A DNA stretch of 64,000 bases from Lachnoclostridium phytofermentans ISDg (GTDB lineage Bacteria > Bacillota > Clostridia > Lachnospirales > Lachnospiraceae): positions 1,380,001 to 1,444,000 of the forward strand of contig NC_010001.1 in assembly GCF_000018685.1 (NCBI RefSeq), in the 5' to 3' direction. The stretch's first letter is position 1, and each line of letters starts with the position of its first letter. The notes beneath the pieces were generated by a model, which did not search any database, was not told the origin of the DNA, and saw nothing but the letters and a program-made list of their open reading frames with translations. The translations under genes and the position numbers were made by a program. Below, piece after piece: positions 43,620 to 53,003 of this stretch.

Positions 43620-44397
43620 GAAAGAATTAAAAATAGTATGGTTATCAGTAAAATATAATTTGATGAGAGAAATGATTAATCGTGCAAGTTTTCTAATGAA
43701 TGTTATCTTTATGATCTTAAATAATGCAAGCTTTATTATCCAATGGCTGATTTTGTTTCAGTTAAAGAAAGACATCGGGGGATATGAGATGAACGATGTT
43801 TTAACCCTTTGGGCACTCACAGCAAGTACTTTTGGAATATCCCGTATCTTCTTTAGCGGAGCATTTCAACTACCAAATTTAATCATGAATGGGAAATTAG
43901 ATGCCTTTTTAGTCCAGCCAAAGAATACTTTGCTAAGTATTTGTTGTTCTAGTAGCAGTACTTCAGCGATTGGAGACCTTATCTATGGGTTTCTGGTTAT
44001 TATCATCTTTGATTTTAGTATCCAAAGACTTTTATTATTTACCTATTTTACAGTACTCGGTGGAATTACTCTGACGGCATTTGCAGTTATTGTTGGAAGC
44101 TCATCCTTTTTAATTGTTAGAGGGGATATACTGGCGGATAATCTAAATGGGGCGATGATTAATTTTTCTACCTATCCAGAAGGAATATTTAAAGGAACCG
44201 TTCGATTATTGTTATATACCATTATTCCAGTTGGAATTGTAAATTACCTACCAATCCTAATATTAAGAGAATTTAAAGTAATTAATCTTGTTGCTGTTAC
44301 AGTATTTGCAGTAGTGTTAACAGTAATCGCCTTTTGGATATTCAATAAAGGCTTAAGAAGATACTCCTCTAGTAATTTGATGAGCGCAAGAGTATAA
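43603..44397 (+). CDS. ABC-2 type transporter permease subunit 2
   Basis: 264 residues with about six membrane helices; the conserved segment FSGAFQLPNLIMNGKLDAFL and a later YPEGIFKG motif match COG3694-like permeases that occur in three-gene operons with an ATPase and a COG4587 protein. GAGGGG lies upstream within the preceding gene. Confidence 0.85.
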   Translation: MLTVVKKELKIVWLSVKYNLMREMINRASFLMNVIFMILNNASFIIQWLILFQLKKDIGGYEMNDVLTLWALTASTFGISRIFFSGAFQLPNLIMNGKLDAFLVQPKNTLLSICCSSSSTSAIGDLIYGFLVIIIFDFSIQRLLLFTYFTVLGGITLTAFAVIVGSSSFLIVRGDILADNLNGAMINFSTYPEGIFKGTVRLLLYTIIPVGIVNYLPILILREFKVINLVAVTVFAVVLTVIAFWIFNKGLRRYSSSNLMSARV

Positions 44398-44435
44398 TAA
44401 AGAAAATAAAATTATAGAACAATGGAGGAAGCCAA

Positions 44436-44684
44436 ATGAAGTATATCTCAATTGCAGAAGTGCTTACCTTGAATCAAAAGATTAAGGAGGCAGATTTGCC
44501 TTACCAGATACATCTAAGAGATGCTTGTGGAAAACAATCCCTATGGATAGAGGACCTAAACGATGATAAGAATGATCAAAAGAGGCGAATATTAGAGGAA
44601 TTATTAGCAGAGTATTTTCATTCTTTGCATTTTATCTTAGAATTTAGTGAAGATAGAATGAACTTCTGGATATCAGCAAATTAA
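44436..44684 (+). CDS. Small RDAC-type protein of unknown function
   Basis: 82 residues, acidic and soluble, with the motif HLRDACGKQSLW near residue 25-36. Small proteins with this RDAC motif are a recognised uncharacterised family in Lachnospiraceae. GGAGGAAG precedes the ATG, 38 bp after the exporter, so it may be co-transcribed. No function can be assigned. Confidence 0.75.
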   Translation: MKYISIAEVLTLNQKIKEADLPYQIHLRDACGKQSLWIEDLNDDKNDQKRRILEELLAEYFHSLHFILEFSEDRMNFWISAN

Positions 44685-44699
44685 AATGTCTTAGCACCT

Positions 44700-44840
44700 T
44701 TCTAATGTTAAAAGAGCAGTGAGAAAGAAGTACGGAAGTTGTAAGAAGAGAAGTAAATAAAGAAATAAAATAAGTGCTAGAGAAGTAAGATGAAGAGTAA
44801 TGAAGTAAATAAATGAAGTTTGATAAGAAGATATAAAATA
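44700..44840. repeat. Purine-rich degenerate repeats after the RDAC gene
   Basis: Loose repeats of GAAGTAAATAAAGAAATAAA type fill the space before a terminator. No ORF of merit was found. Confidence 0.45.
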
Positions 44841-44848
44841 AGTTACAA

Positions 44849-44892
44849 AAGAAGAGCACTTCAGGAGTTATCCTCCATGGAGTGCTCTTCTT
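44849..44892. terminator. Bidirectional terminator between convergent operons
   Basis: AAGAAGAGCACT (44849-44860) pairs with AGTGCTCTTCTT (44881-44892). It separates the exporter operon from the rbs-like operon on the other strand. Confidence 0.75.
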
Positions 44893-44924
44893 AATTTATA
44901 TTTTAATTAATTATTTCGAATCAA

Positions 44925-45929
44925 TTATTTACCTGGGTTGATGATGCCCTGAACATCTTCGCTATCAACGTTTTTATTGTCAACAACTAAAACGCCTGTA
45001 TCAACGATTTTGTTTTCTACTTTACCGCCATTTGCTAACTCAAGAGCAGTTTTAACACCGTCATATCCCATCATATATTGACGCTGAACCATAGAAGCAA
45101 CATCATATTCACCACCACGGATCATTTGCTCAATTTCGTTAGAGAAGTCGAAACCGATCATTGTTAAGTCAGTACGTTTTGCTTCTGTTAAACCAGTTAC
45201 GAAACCTACAGTAGAACCATTGTTAGGACCAAATACACCGATTAAGTTTGTATAAGTAGTTAAGAAGTCCTGACAGAATGCAACAGCCTTGCTGATATCA
45301 CCATCATTGATCTTAATGTCGTCATTTAAAACTTTCCAAGAAGCTGGTGCGTTCTCACCCCAGTACTCATTGAATCCCTTAAGACGATCATTGATTGCCA
45401 TAGAACCTGTAGAACCAGCCTGGATAGCGATAGTTCCTTCTTTATCTTCTGCAACGCCTTTAGCTTTTAATCTAGCGATCATTTCTTTTGCAGCCATTCT
45501 ACCAGCTTCAACGTTATCTGTCATAAGAGCTGTACTGTAATCTTCTCCCTCAACGCTGGAGTCAATTAAAACGATAGGAGTACCTGATTTAAACTGCTCT
45601 GAAATAGGATTCTTTAATGCTGTTCTGTCAAGTGGTGCAACTACGATTGCATCAGCTTTAGCTGAGATAGCATCCTGAATGTAACGAACTTGACCTTCGA
45701 TATCGGATTCTGCAGCAGTACCAACGATAACTACTTTACATCCAAGATCTTTTCCTGCTTTTTCAGCACCAGCCTGAACAACAGACCAATACTGGTTACC
45801 AAGAACCTTAACGATAACATAAATTGTTTTTTCACCTTCAGAGCTATCTTTGCTCTTGTTTGTGCTTCCACATGCTGTAAGGCTGAATACCATTACAAGG
45901 GCAAGCATCATGCTTAATAATTTTTTCAT
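44925..45929 (-). CDS. rbsB: Ribose-type sugar-binding lipoprotein
   Basis: 334 residues. A lipoprotein signal ends in LTAC (Cys near 20), and the rest is a periplasmic-binding-protein-like domain of the LacI/RbsB class (ADAIVVAPLDRTALKNPISE; GFDFSNEIEQMIRGG). It is the last gene of the minus-strand operon rbsA-rbsC-rbsB. GAGG lies before the ATG. Ribose is only one option: allose, galactofuranose or others are equally compatible. Confidence 0.88.
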   Translation of the reverse strand: MKKLLSMMLALVMVFSLTACGSTNKSKDSSEGEKTIYVIVKVLGNQYWSVVQAGAEKAGKDLGCKVVIVGTAAESDIEGQVRYIQDAISAKADAIVVAPLDRTALKNPISEQFKSGTPIVLIDSSVEGEDYSTALMTDNVEAGRMAAKEMIARLKAKGVAEDKEGTIAIQAGSTGSMAINDRLKGFNEYWGENAPASWKVLNDDIKINDGDISKAVAFCQDFLTTYTNLIGVFGPNNGSTVGFVTGLTEAKRTDLTMIGFDFSNEIEQMIRGGEYDVASMVQRQYMMGYDGVKTALELANGGKVENKIVDTGVLVVDNKNVDSEDVQGIINPGK

Positions 45930-46062
45930 AATTATCCTCTTTCTGCGCTACATTTGATGAAAATCTAGTTTGCGATTGCAGCGCTGGAACAAACTAGATG
46001 GGTGAAAGAGATATCTTTTGCCCGTAACTTCTTTTAAGTTACTTTCTTTTTATAGTTACCGA

Positions 46063-47142
46063 TTATTTATGAAATAAACGGCTTACTATTGCCTTAAATG
46101 GAGATGGAGCGGAAGAATTATTTTTACGATGACGGTACATCTGTCTAGCAACTGCAAGTACTAAAATTAATCCGATGATAACCATTTGCCAGAATGAGTT
46201 AACCTTTATTAGGTTAAGACCATTACGGATAATACCCATCATTAATGCACCAATAACAGTATTTAGGATAACACCTTCACCACCTGCAATGGAGATACCA
46301 CCAAGTACAGCTGCTGCAATCGCTTCCATCTCGTAACCAGTACCTGCTGTAGGCTGAGCGGAACTTAAACGGGAAGTAACTAAAATACCACAGATAGCTG
46401 CAGAAAGACCACTGATGCAATAAGCAAACATACGTGTTCTTACTACGTTAATACCAGATAGCTTTGCTGCCTCTAAGTTAGAACCACATGCATAAATCTG
46501 ACGACCAATTCTTGTTTTAGCAAGTACAACACCAAGAATTATTGCATAAACAAGTGCAATAACAACGCTGTATGACAAACCGCCAGGGAAACGACCACCA
46601 CCAAGTTTATAAAATTGATCTTGAACTTTTTGACTTGGAATAGAAGTAGTGTACACTGGTGCACCATTTACGATAGCATTGGCAAGACCTCTGTAAACCC
46701 ATTGTGTACCAAGGGTAGCTACGAAAGGAATAACACCAAGAATTTCAATGAAAAATCCGTTCATGATACCAGTAAGAATACCCATGGTTAAGCAAACTAA
46801 AATACCAATCCATAGAGGAACGCCTTGCTTAAGCATTAAAACAACGATAATACCAGAGAGAGCCATAGATGCACCTGCTGATAAGTCGTTACCACCGCAG
46901 ACAAGACAAAATGTTAAACCACAACCAATGATTGTGTATGTTACGATCTGTTGTAAAAGGTTCTGCATATTGTTAGCGGATAAAAACTGGTCCGGCTTCA
47001 ATATAGCAAATATCATAAATAATAAAGCGAGTACGAAGGATGAAGAAATTGCTCGTTTAGTGGATACTCCAAGATTACTGTAAAAACCAACTTTGCTGTT
47101 ACCAGCTTTGTCGGCTACTCCATTTGTTTTAGTATTAGCCAT
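46063..47142 (-). CDS. rbsC: Ribose-type sugar ABC transporter permease
   Basis: 359 residues with a ~40-residue hydrophilic N-terminal extension and about ten membrane helices. It has the RbsC-family segments GGNDLSAGASMALSGI, ATLGTQWVYRGLANAI and AAVLGGISIAGGEG. AGGAG precedes the ATG, 12 bp after rbsA. It forms the channel as a homodimer. A 133-bp gap with a GTAACTT/AAGTTAC hairpin (46024-46042) separates it from the binding-protein gene. Confidence 0.9.
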   Translation of the reverse strand: MANTKTNGVADKAGNSKVGFYSNLGVSTKRAISSSFVLALLFMIFAILKPDQFLSANNMQNLLQQIVTYTIIGCGLTFCLVCGGNDLSAGASMALSGIIVVLMLKQGVPLWIGILVCLTMGILTGIMNGFFIEILGVIPFVATLGTQWVYRGLANAIVNGAPVYTTSIPSQKVQDQFYKLGGGRFPGGLSYSVVIALVYAIILGVVLAKTRIGRQIYACGSNLEAAKLSGINVVRTRMFAYCISGLSAAICGILVTSRLSSAQPTAGTGYEMEAIAAAVLGGISIAGGEGVILNTVIGALMMGIIRNGLNLIKVNSFWQMVIIGLILVLAVARQMYRHRKNNSSAPSPFKAIVSRLFHK

Positions 47143-47154
47143 AATATAAACTCC

Positions 47155-48675
47155 TTAAGAAATTGTAGGGGCTGGTTTTCCTTCCAGCTTGTTATAACCT
47201 GCGGCAAGATAGAGGATCTCTTCCTGAGAGGTCTTTTTAGCATCCAATTCACCATTGATACTTCCCTCGTGAATTACCAGAACACGATCACTCATTCCAA
47301 GAACTTCTGGAAGTTCAGAAGAAATCATAATAATTGCAACACCAGAATCACTTAGTTTGTTGAAAATTTGATAAATTTCAAATTTAGCACCTACGTCAAT
47401 TCCACGTGTTGGTTCATCCACGATTAGAACTTTAATATCATTGCACATCCACTTGGATAAAACAATTTTTTGCTGATTACCGCCAGAAAGCTGACCGGCA
47501 GGTTTTCTTAAGGTAGGTGTTTTAGTGTTCATAAGTCTTCTGTATTTTTCAGCGTTTTTGGCACCTTCTTTATCGTTTATGAACCCAAATCTTGAAAGTT
47601 CATGAAGATGTGCCATGTTGGTATTGTACTCTATGTCAAGGTCAAGAGCCAAACCATCGTACTTACGGTCTTCTGTTGCATAAGCAAGTCCATGTTTAAT
47701 GGCCTGAGCTACAGAATTAATAGTAACCGGTACACCATCCATGGTTAATTCCATAGAATCAGCTTTATCAGCTCCGAAGATACATCTCATGATTTCGGTT
47801 CTACCAGCTCCTACAAGTCCGGATATTCCAAGAATTTCACCTTTGTGAACTTTTAAATGGTCAACATTCACTTTATTTCCACGATGAAGATTGCGTACCT
47901 CAAGAGCGACATCTCCAATTTTACGTTCGTATTTTGGAAATTTATCTTCAAGGGAACGTCCAACAATCATATTAACCAATTCATCTAAAGTAATGTCACT
48001 TAAGCTTCTTGTTCCGATATATTGTCCATCTCGAATAACTGTAGCGCGTTCACATATTTGCTTAAGTTCATCCATACGATGAGAAATATATACCATTCCA
48101 ACACCTTTTTTTTGCAGATTACGAATAATTACAAATAATTGCTCGATTTCACGCTCTGTTAGTGTTGCAGTAGGCTCATCCAATACTAAAATTCTTGAAT
48201 TATAAGAAATAGCTTTTGCTATTTCCACCATTTGTTGCTGAGCAACACTTAAAGTGGATACCATTGTATGCGTATTAATATTAATGCCAAGATTATCAAG
48301 AATCTTTTTAGCTTCGCGATGCATCTGTTTGTCACTGATAAATACTCCCTTTACTGGGGGACGCCCAATAAAGATATTATCTGCAACTGTTAAATGTCGG
48401 CAAAGTGTTAATTCTTGAAAAATAATGCTGATTCCATATTCGTGTGCTTTTGCAACAGAATCAATCACTACTTTTTCATTTTCAATATAAATATCACCCT
48501 TATCAGCTTGATAAACGCCGGTCATAATTTTCATTAAAGTGGATTTTCCAGCACCATTTTCTCCAACTAGGCCGTGAACCTCGCCCTTGTTAACAGATAA
48601 TGATACATTATCTAATGCTTTTACACCGGGGAATGATTTGCTGATACCCTCCATACGAAAAAGTTCTTCGCTCAT
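47155..48675 (-). CDS. rbsA: Ribose-type sugar ABC transporter ATP-binding protein
   Basis: 506 residues with two fused nucleotide-binding domains. The first has GENGAGKSTLMK (about 37-48), signature LSVAQQQ and VLDEPTATL. The second has GLVGAGRTEI in place of a true Walker A, with signature LSGGNQQK and VDEPTRGIDVG. This asymmetry is normal for RbsA/MglA. It is the promoter-proximal gene of the operon. Two GATAACGYTAC sites lie upstream. Confidence 0.93.
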   Translation of the reverse strand: MSEELFRMEGISKSFPGVKALDNVSLSVNKGEVHGLVGENGAGKSTLMKIMTGVYQADKGDIYIENEKVVIDSVAKAHEYGISIIFQELTLCRHLTVADNIFIGRPPVKGVFISDKQMHREAKKILDNLGININTHTMVSTLSVAQQQMVEIAKAISYNSRILVLDEPTATLTEREIEQLFVIIRNLQKKGVGMVYISHRMDELKQICERATVIRDGQYIGTRSLSDITLDELVNMIVGRSLEDKFPKYERKIGDVALEVRNLHRGNKVNVDHLKVHKGEILGISGLVGAGRTEIMRCIFGADKADSMELTMDGVPVTINSVAQAIKHGLAYATEDRKYDGLALDLDIEYNTNMAHLHELSRFGFINDKEGAKNAEKYRRLMNTKTPTLRKPAGQLSGGNQQKIVLSKWMCNDIKVLIVDEPTRGIDVGAKFEIYQIFNKLSDSGVAIIMISSELPEVLGMSDRVLVIHEGSINGELDAKKTSQEEILYLAAGYNKLEGKPAPTIS

Positions 48676-48729
48676 CCTCTCACCTCATATTTTCCTTTGA
48701 GTTGTGTTTTTTTGAAAGTTACCGTGTTC

Positions 48730-48904
48730 GATAACGTTACACACTGATTATAGGTGGTAATGTCGAATTTGTCAACAATATGTACAAAAAAATCTTTTTA
48801 TGTCGAAAACCGAGAGTAGTTTTTTTACAATATTGAACAAAGGGTTCTTGGGATTACGTCATTAATATGTTAAAATTGCTATTCTTTGTTAACGATAACG
48901 CTAC
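48730..48904 (-). promoter_or_regulatory. Paired LacI-type operator candidates upstream of rbsA
   Basis: GATAACGTTAC (48730-48740) and GATAACGCTAC (48894-48904) are near-identical sites with a central AACGTT-like core, 164 bp centre to centre. A LacI-family repressor bound to both could loop the DNA. No such repressor gene lies in the window. The first site is also near a GTTACCG...CGATAAC symmetry. Confidence 0.45.
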
Positions 48905-49295
48905 AACAATAACCAATATATGAAATTGTAGTAAAATAAATCTACTATTTTTTAATGGAAGGTATTAAAATCAGATTATTATGACAAGTAAAAGTACGTG
49001 AAGCGTGCATTTCCTTGTTTTTGAAGATTTATAAAAAGATTAGAGGAAATATGGCTTAAGAACAAACAAAAATGATTATACAAATAAATAATAAGAAATT
49101 ATGGATGTATAGATTAGGCAGCTGTGCGCCTATATTTATGTTTCGGCGCAAGCTACTTATAGATATTCAGATATTATTATTGATTTGGCTCTAAGTTATC
49201 CCAATCTTTATTTATAAGAAAAATGGATCTAAAAATTATGGGATAGAAAAATTATGGAATAGAAAAATTATGGGATAGAAAAATTAGATATTATA
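48905..49295. repeat. Repeat-rich intergenic region
   Basis: It contains a palindromic element (48984-49018, arms ACAAG...CTTGT), a GC-rich hairpin (49120-49153, TGCGCC/GGCGCA flanked by AGCT) and 3.5 copies of a 16-bp unit, AAAAATTATGGGATAG (49231-49287). No gene was seen. Confidence 0.6.
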
Positions 49296-49883
49296 TTAGG
49301 AAGCATCATAGGAGTATATCATGTATCGATCCCTAATATCATTGCTATGAATAGCATAAACTTCCACGTCTTTTTCCAATTGAAATGGAGTTTGTTGATT
49401 TAAAAAGTTTGTATATTCCTCATCTGGATAATAAAGAATTAAGGATACCTTACGAGGATGCTTAAGTACAGAGTCTAATATGTGATGAACAACACTACTA
49501 AAGATAGGAAAGGAAAATGGATTAAAGAAATAAAAAACCGAATCGTCCTCGCCAACCTCATAAGCGGTAGCATAGATGGATTCAAATCGAATTGCTTCTT
49601 TTTTAGGGCCATTGTATGATTCTAAATTTTTTATAGCACACCGATAAAATTCATCATTATATTCAACACCGACAGTCTTACAATGAAACCTGTGATGAAT
49701 ATAAAAATTTAGCCGTCCTTTTCCACAACCAAAATCAACAAGGATATCATCTTTACTCAGCGGATAGACATGAAAGAGTTGGTCGAGCACCTCATAAGGA
49801 GTAGGTTCATATCGATGAAAATGAAAAGTATCTTTCCCATCTCGTTGAATACCTTCTGTTTGAATGTTTAGCAATTTATCCAT
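49296..49883 (-). CDS. SAM-dependent methyltransferase-like protein
   Basis: 195 residues of class I methyltransferase fold. Motif I is VDFGCGKGRLNFYIH (about 48-62), followed by the acidic residue in VGVEYND and FFNPFSFPIF at the motif IV position. GAGGTG precedes the ATG. The substrate is unknown. It is monocistronic. Confidence 0.82.
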   Translation of the reverse strand: MDKLLNIQTEGIQRDGKDTFHFHRYEPTPYEVLDQLFHVYPLSKDDILVDFGCGKGRLNFYIHHRFHCKTVGVEYNDEFYRCAIKNLESYNGPKKEAIRFESIYATAYEVGEDDSVFYFFNPFSFPIFSSVVHHILDSVLKHPRKVSLILYYPDEEYTNFLNQQTPFQLEKDVEVYAIHSNDIRDRYMIYSYDAS

Positions 49884-50081
49884 AAATACACCTCATTTTT
49901 TATCTATATTATACCAAAAAATAAAAATAAGTAGCAAATACTTAATGATATCGCCATTGTTTGTCACATTTTATAATGGTATAATAATTAGCATATCAAA
50001 TTCTATCCATTTAATTCAAGTAAAGTGTTGATATGTTAAATGATTTATTTACTGTATTAACATAAGTAATTATAAATTTAG

Positions 50082-50156
50082 CAAACTAATTGAAAGATTA
50101 GGACGCAAAGCTATGGGTCTAAGGATATCATAATATCAACGATTGCCAGGTTACAG
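50082..50156 (+). promoter_or_regulatory. Cyclic-di-GMP-I (GEMM) riboswitch
   Basis: The conserved core is present: GCAAACTAATTGAAAGATTAG (P1b with a GAAA tetraloop), GGACGCAAAGCTATGGGTCTAA and GATTGCCAGGTTACAG. It lies 145 bp upstream of a GGDEF-EAL gene and immediately before a terminator, so c-di-GMP should feed back on its own turnover enzyme. Confidence 0.93.
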
Positions 50157-50161
50157 AAAAG

Positions 50162-50190
50162 AATCCAGGTGAAAGATCTGGATTTTTTTA
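50162..50190 (+). terminator. Expression-platform terminator of the c-di-GMP riboswitch
   Basis: AATCCAG pairs with CTGGATT around GTGAAAGAT, followed by TTTTTT. The 5' arm abuts the riboswitch P1 stem, allowing mutually exclusive folds. Confidence 0.85.
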
Positions 50191-50200
50191 TTATTAATAA

Positions 50201-50228
50201 GGAAAAGTTCGCAAAGTGAGCATTTTCC
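50201..50228. repeat. Palindromic element, copy 2
   Basis: GGAAAAGTTCGC-AAA-GTGAGC-A-TTTTCC, a 12-bp stem with G-U pairs. It resembles the elements at 48984 and 55902 in arm and loop sequence. Confidence 0.5.
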
Positions 50229-50299
50229 TGTTTATAGAAATTGCTTTACCGATTATTAATAAATATTTGTAATGGAAAAGGACTTGCTTGGAGAAATAT

Positions 50300-52699
50300 A
50301 TGCTAGACAAAATAAAAATAAAGATAATTTTAATCATGGGAGTAGTATTATCAATTACCATAATTGCTAATTATACAATTAGTGACCATATATTGAAGGC
50401 TGAATTAGAGAAAGCATTTTCAAAGGAAGTGTTATCTACTACGCGAGGATTACGCGCTCAGGTTGTACGAATGCTATATGCGGGTATAAAAATAGATGAG
50501 ATTGATGGATTCGATGAGCAAAGTATAGCTGCTTTTAAAGAAACAGAAAATTTTAAATTTGCTATTACCTTTGATTTGGATGGGAACATTTTATTTCATA
50601 GCGGTAATCAGTATAATGAGATTTCTGAGGATATCATTGGCTATTTAAGAAGTTTGGATCATATGGATGAAGATATTAAAACGATCGAATCTAATAATGA
50701 GGAATATTACATATGTAGTCTGCCTGTCACAGTAAGAGGTGAAACTAATTCTTATATTGTTGCAGGATATTGCAGCAGAAGTTATGAAAGAGCAGTAAAA
50801 TTTCTTTCTTTTTCAACAGTTGTTATAGCTATACTAATATTATTGGTAGCTATGGTTATTAGTATTTATTTATTAAATCGTTGGATTACGAAACCTTTAA
50901 TTAAGCTTCATAAAGCGACGAAAGATATCTTAGTTAATGGCATGGAAGGGGTATCAAAGGTTGAGATAGATCAAAAAGATGAAATAGGAAAGTTGGCGGA
51001 TTCCTATAATCAGATGATTGATTTTATAGGACAGAGTACAGTATCCAAGAGCTATTTAAGAAATGTTATATCTAATATTTCCGATGCGTTGGTCGTAGCA
51101 GACGCAGATTTTTGTATCGAAACTGTAAATGAAGCAACAAAAAAGATGTTTGGATATTCAAAAGAGGAATTGGTTGGGTCTTCGGTATCCATATTTTTTC
51201 CTCAAATTCAAGAACAAGTAATAGAACATTGGAAAAATACAATCATTACGCATCGACAATATAGTGATTACGAGGTGATTATTCACACAAAAGAGAAAAA
51301 TGCAATTCCGGTATTAATTAGTAGTACGGTAATGACAGAAGATAACTCAGGGCAAGTTCATTTTGTATGTATAGCAAAGGATATCTCGGAGCGTAAAAAA
51401 TCCGAGGAGTCGATACGTTATCAGGCAAATCATGACATGTTAACTGGGCTTAGCAATCGATATGCACTTGAAAAGGAAATCCAAGCGTGTTCGAATATGA
51501 TATTATTATATCCAGAAGAGATGTCGATGTTTTTGTTTCTAGATTTAGATAAATTTAAAATAGTCAATGATGTATGTGGTCACCATGCTGGAGATGAGTT
51601 GATTAAGCATCTCACTTTAATGATGAAACAAAATCTTAGAGAACAAGATACCCTTGCACGTATTGGTGGAGATGAATTTGGCGTGTTATTAAACGGAATA
51701 AGTCAAGTGGAAGGCCTAGAAATTGCAGAAAATCTCTGTGAGACAGTGAAAAAATTCCGTTTTGTATGGGAAGAAAAAGTATTTACCCTAGGTGTCAGTA
51801 TTGGTGCTGTGATTATAAATAGAGATTTATATGAGGTATCAAAAGTGATATCCGCAGCAGATCAAGCATGTTATATCTCAAAAGAAAACGGTGGAAATCG
51901 AGTACAACTATTTAGCGAATCAGAACAGGAATTTTCTCTTAGAGAGGAAGAAATGCAAGTAATGCCAAGCATAACAAAGGCATTTGAGGAAAATCGTTTT
52001 CTTTTGGTTTATCAAGACATCGTTCGAGTATCAGATAAGGTTTTAAGTGGGTATGAAGCATTGATACGTTTGAAAGATGAACAGGGGCAGCTAGTATCTC
52101 CTGGAACATTTCTACCAGCAGCACAGCGTTATAATAAATTGACTGATATTGATCGTTGGGTAATAACAAACTTTTGTAAAAACTATGATTTCCATCAGAT
52201 TGGTTCCATAGAGAATGATTTCATATATAACATTAATATTTCAGCAACATCAATTAATGCAGAAGGCTTTCTTGAATTTATTTGTCATCAGTTTGAAGAA
52301 CATCAGGTACCACCACAGCGTGTATGTTTCGAGATTACTGAAACATCTGCGGTTTCAAATTTTGTGAAAGCGAAAGAGTTTATTCAAGAACTTAAGAAGT
52401 TAGGTTGCAGATTTGCTCTTGATGACTTTGGTAGTGGTTTGTCTTCCTTTACTTATTTAAAATATCTACCAGTCGATTATATAAAGATAGATGGAATTAT
52501 TGTCAACGACATCGATACGAACAAAATAGATTATGCCTTGGTTTCTTCTATTAATGAAATTGCTCATCTAATGGGAATGAAGACAATAGCAGAATATGTA
52601 GAGAATGAGGATATTTTTAATTGTTTACGTGAGATAGGCGTTGATTATGCGCAGGGATTTTGGTTAGGTGAACCAAAGGGGTTATCTAATATGGTATAA
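50300..52699 (+). CDS. Membrane PAS-GGDEF-EAL cyclic-di-GMP turnover protein
   Basis: 799 residues from ATG 50300 (GGAG upstream); a TTG at 50288 overlaps that site. Order: membrane helix (about 8-28), extracellular sensor domain, second helix (about 172-192), HAMP (195-245), PAS (250-370), GGDEF and EAL domains. The cyclase motif is intact (RIGGDEF, about 454-460). The phosphodiesterase domain has GYEALIRL (586), FEITETSA and DDFGSGLSSF, so both activities may be possible. A c-di-GMP-I riboswitch controls the gene, making a feedback loop. Its input signal is unknown. Confidence 0.95.
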   Translation: MLDKIKIKIILIMGVVLSITIIANYTISDHILKAELEKAFSKEVLSTTRGLRAQVVRMLYAGIKIDEIDGFDEQSIAAFKETENFKFAITFDLDGNILFHSGNQYNEISEDIIGYLRSLDHMDEDIKTIESNNEEYYICSLPVTVRGETNSYIVAGYCSRSYERAVKFLSFSTVVIAILILLVAMVISIYLLNRWITKPLIKLHKATKDILVNGMEGVSKVEIDQKDEIGKLADSYNQMIDFIGQSTVSKSYLRNVISNISDALVVADADFCIETVNEATKKMFGYSKEELVGSSVSIFFPQIQEQVIEHWKNTIITHRQYSDYEVIIHTKEKNAIPVLISSTVMTEDNSGQVHFVCIAKDISERKKSEESIRYQANHDMLTGLSNRYALEKEIQACSNMILLYPEEMSMFLFLDLDKFKIVNDVCGHHAGDELIKHLTLMMKQNLREQDTLARIGGDEFGVLLNGISQVEGLEIAENLCETVKKFRFVWEEKVFTLGVSIGAVIINRDLYEVSKVISAADQACYISKENGGNRVQLFSESEQEFSLREEEMQVMPSITKAFEENRFLLVYQDIVRVSDKVLSGYEALIRLKDEQGQLVSPGTFLPAAQRYNKLTDIDRWVITNFCKNYDFHQIGSIENDFIYNINISATSINAEGFLEFICHQFEEHQVPPQRVCFEITETSAVSNFVKAKEFIQELKKLGCRFALDDFGSGLSSFTYLKYLPVDYIKIDGIIVNDIDTNKIDYALVSSINEIAHLMGMKTIAEYVENEDIFNCLREIGVDYAQGFWLGEPKGLSNMV

Positions 52700-52705
52700 T
52701 TAATT

Positions 52706-52736
52706 AGTGGGCAAGCTTAAGCTTGTCTGCTTTTTT
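52706..52736 (+). terminator. Terminator after the GGDEF-EAL gene
   Basis: GGCAAGC-TTAA-GCTTGTC with one G-U pair, followed shortly by CTGCTTTTTTA. Confidence 0.7.
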
Positions 52737-53003
52737 ATTTCTTATAAGAACATATAGAAATTTGCGTGACATAATCTTCAAAGTACTTTAATCAAACTTT
52801 AAATTATTCTATATTTAATAATTAGTATATAATAAGTATAACATATAGAACAATAGAAACAGAGTATCAAAGCTTATGTGAGTACCAGCTCACACTTGAA
52901 AACATGCCTGATTAGTAACGTGTGAAATTCACACTTCTCATATGGAATTGTTTAGAGTATAATGGATTGCATTACTGACATTTGATAATTTGGAGGAATT
53001 CCC
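52737..53003. other. Intergenic, AT-rich, with one palindrome
   Basis: The palindrome GTGTGAAATTCACAC (52920-52934) and a TATAAT (52958-52963) lie upstream of the NudC gene. A matching -35 was not clear. No gene was found. Confidence 0.4.
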
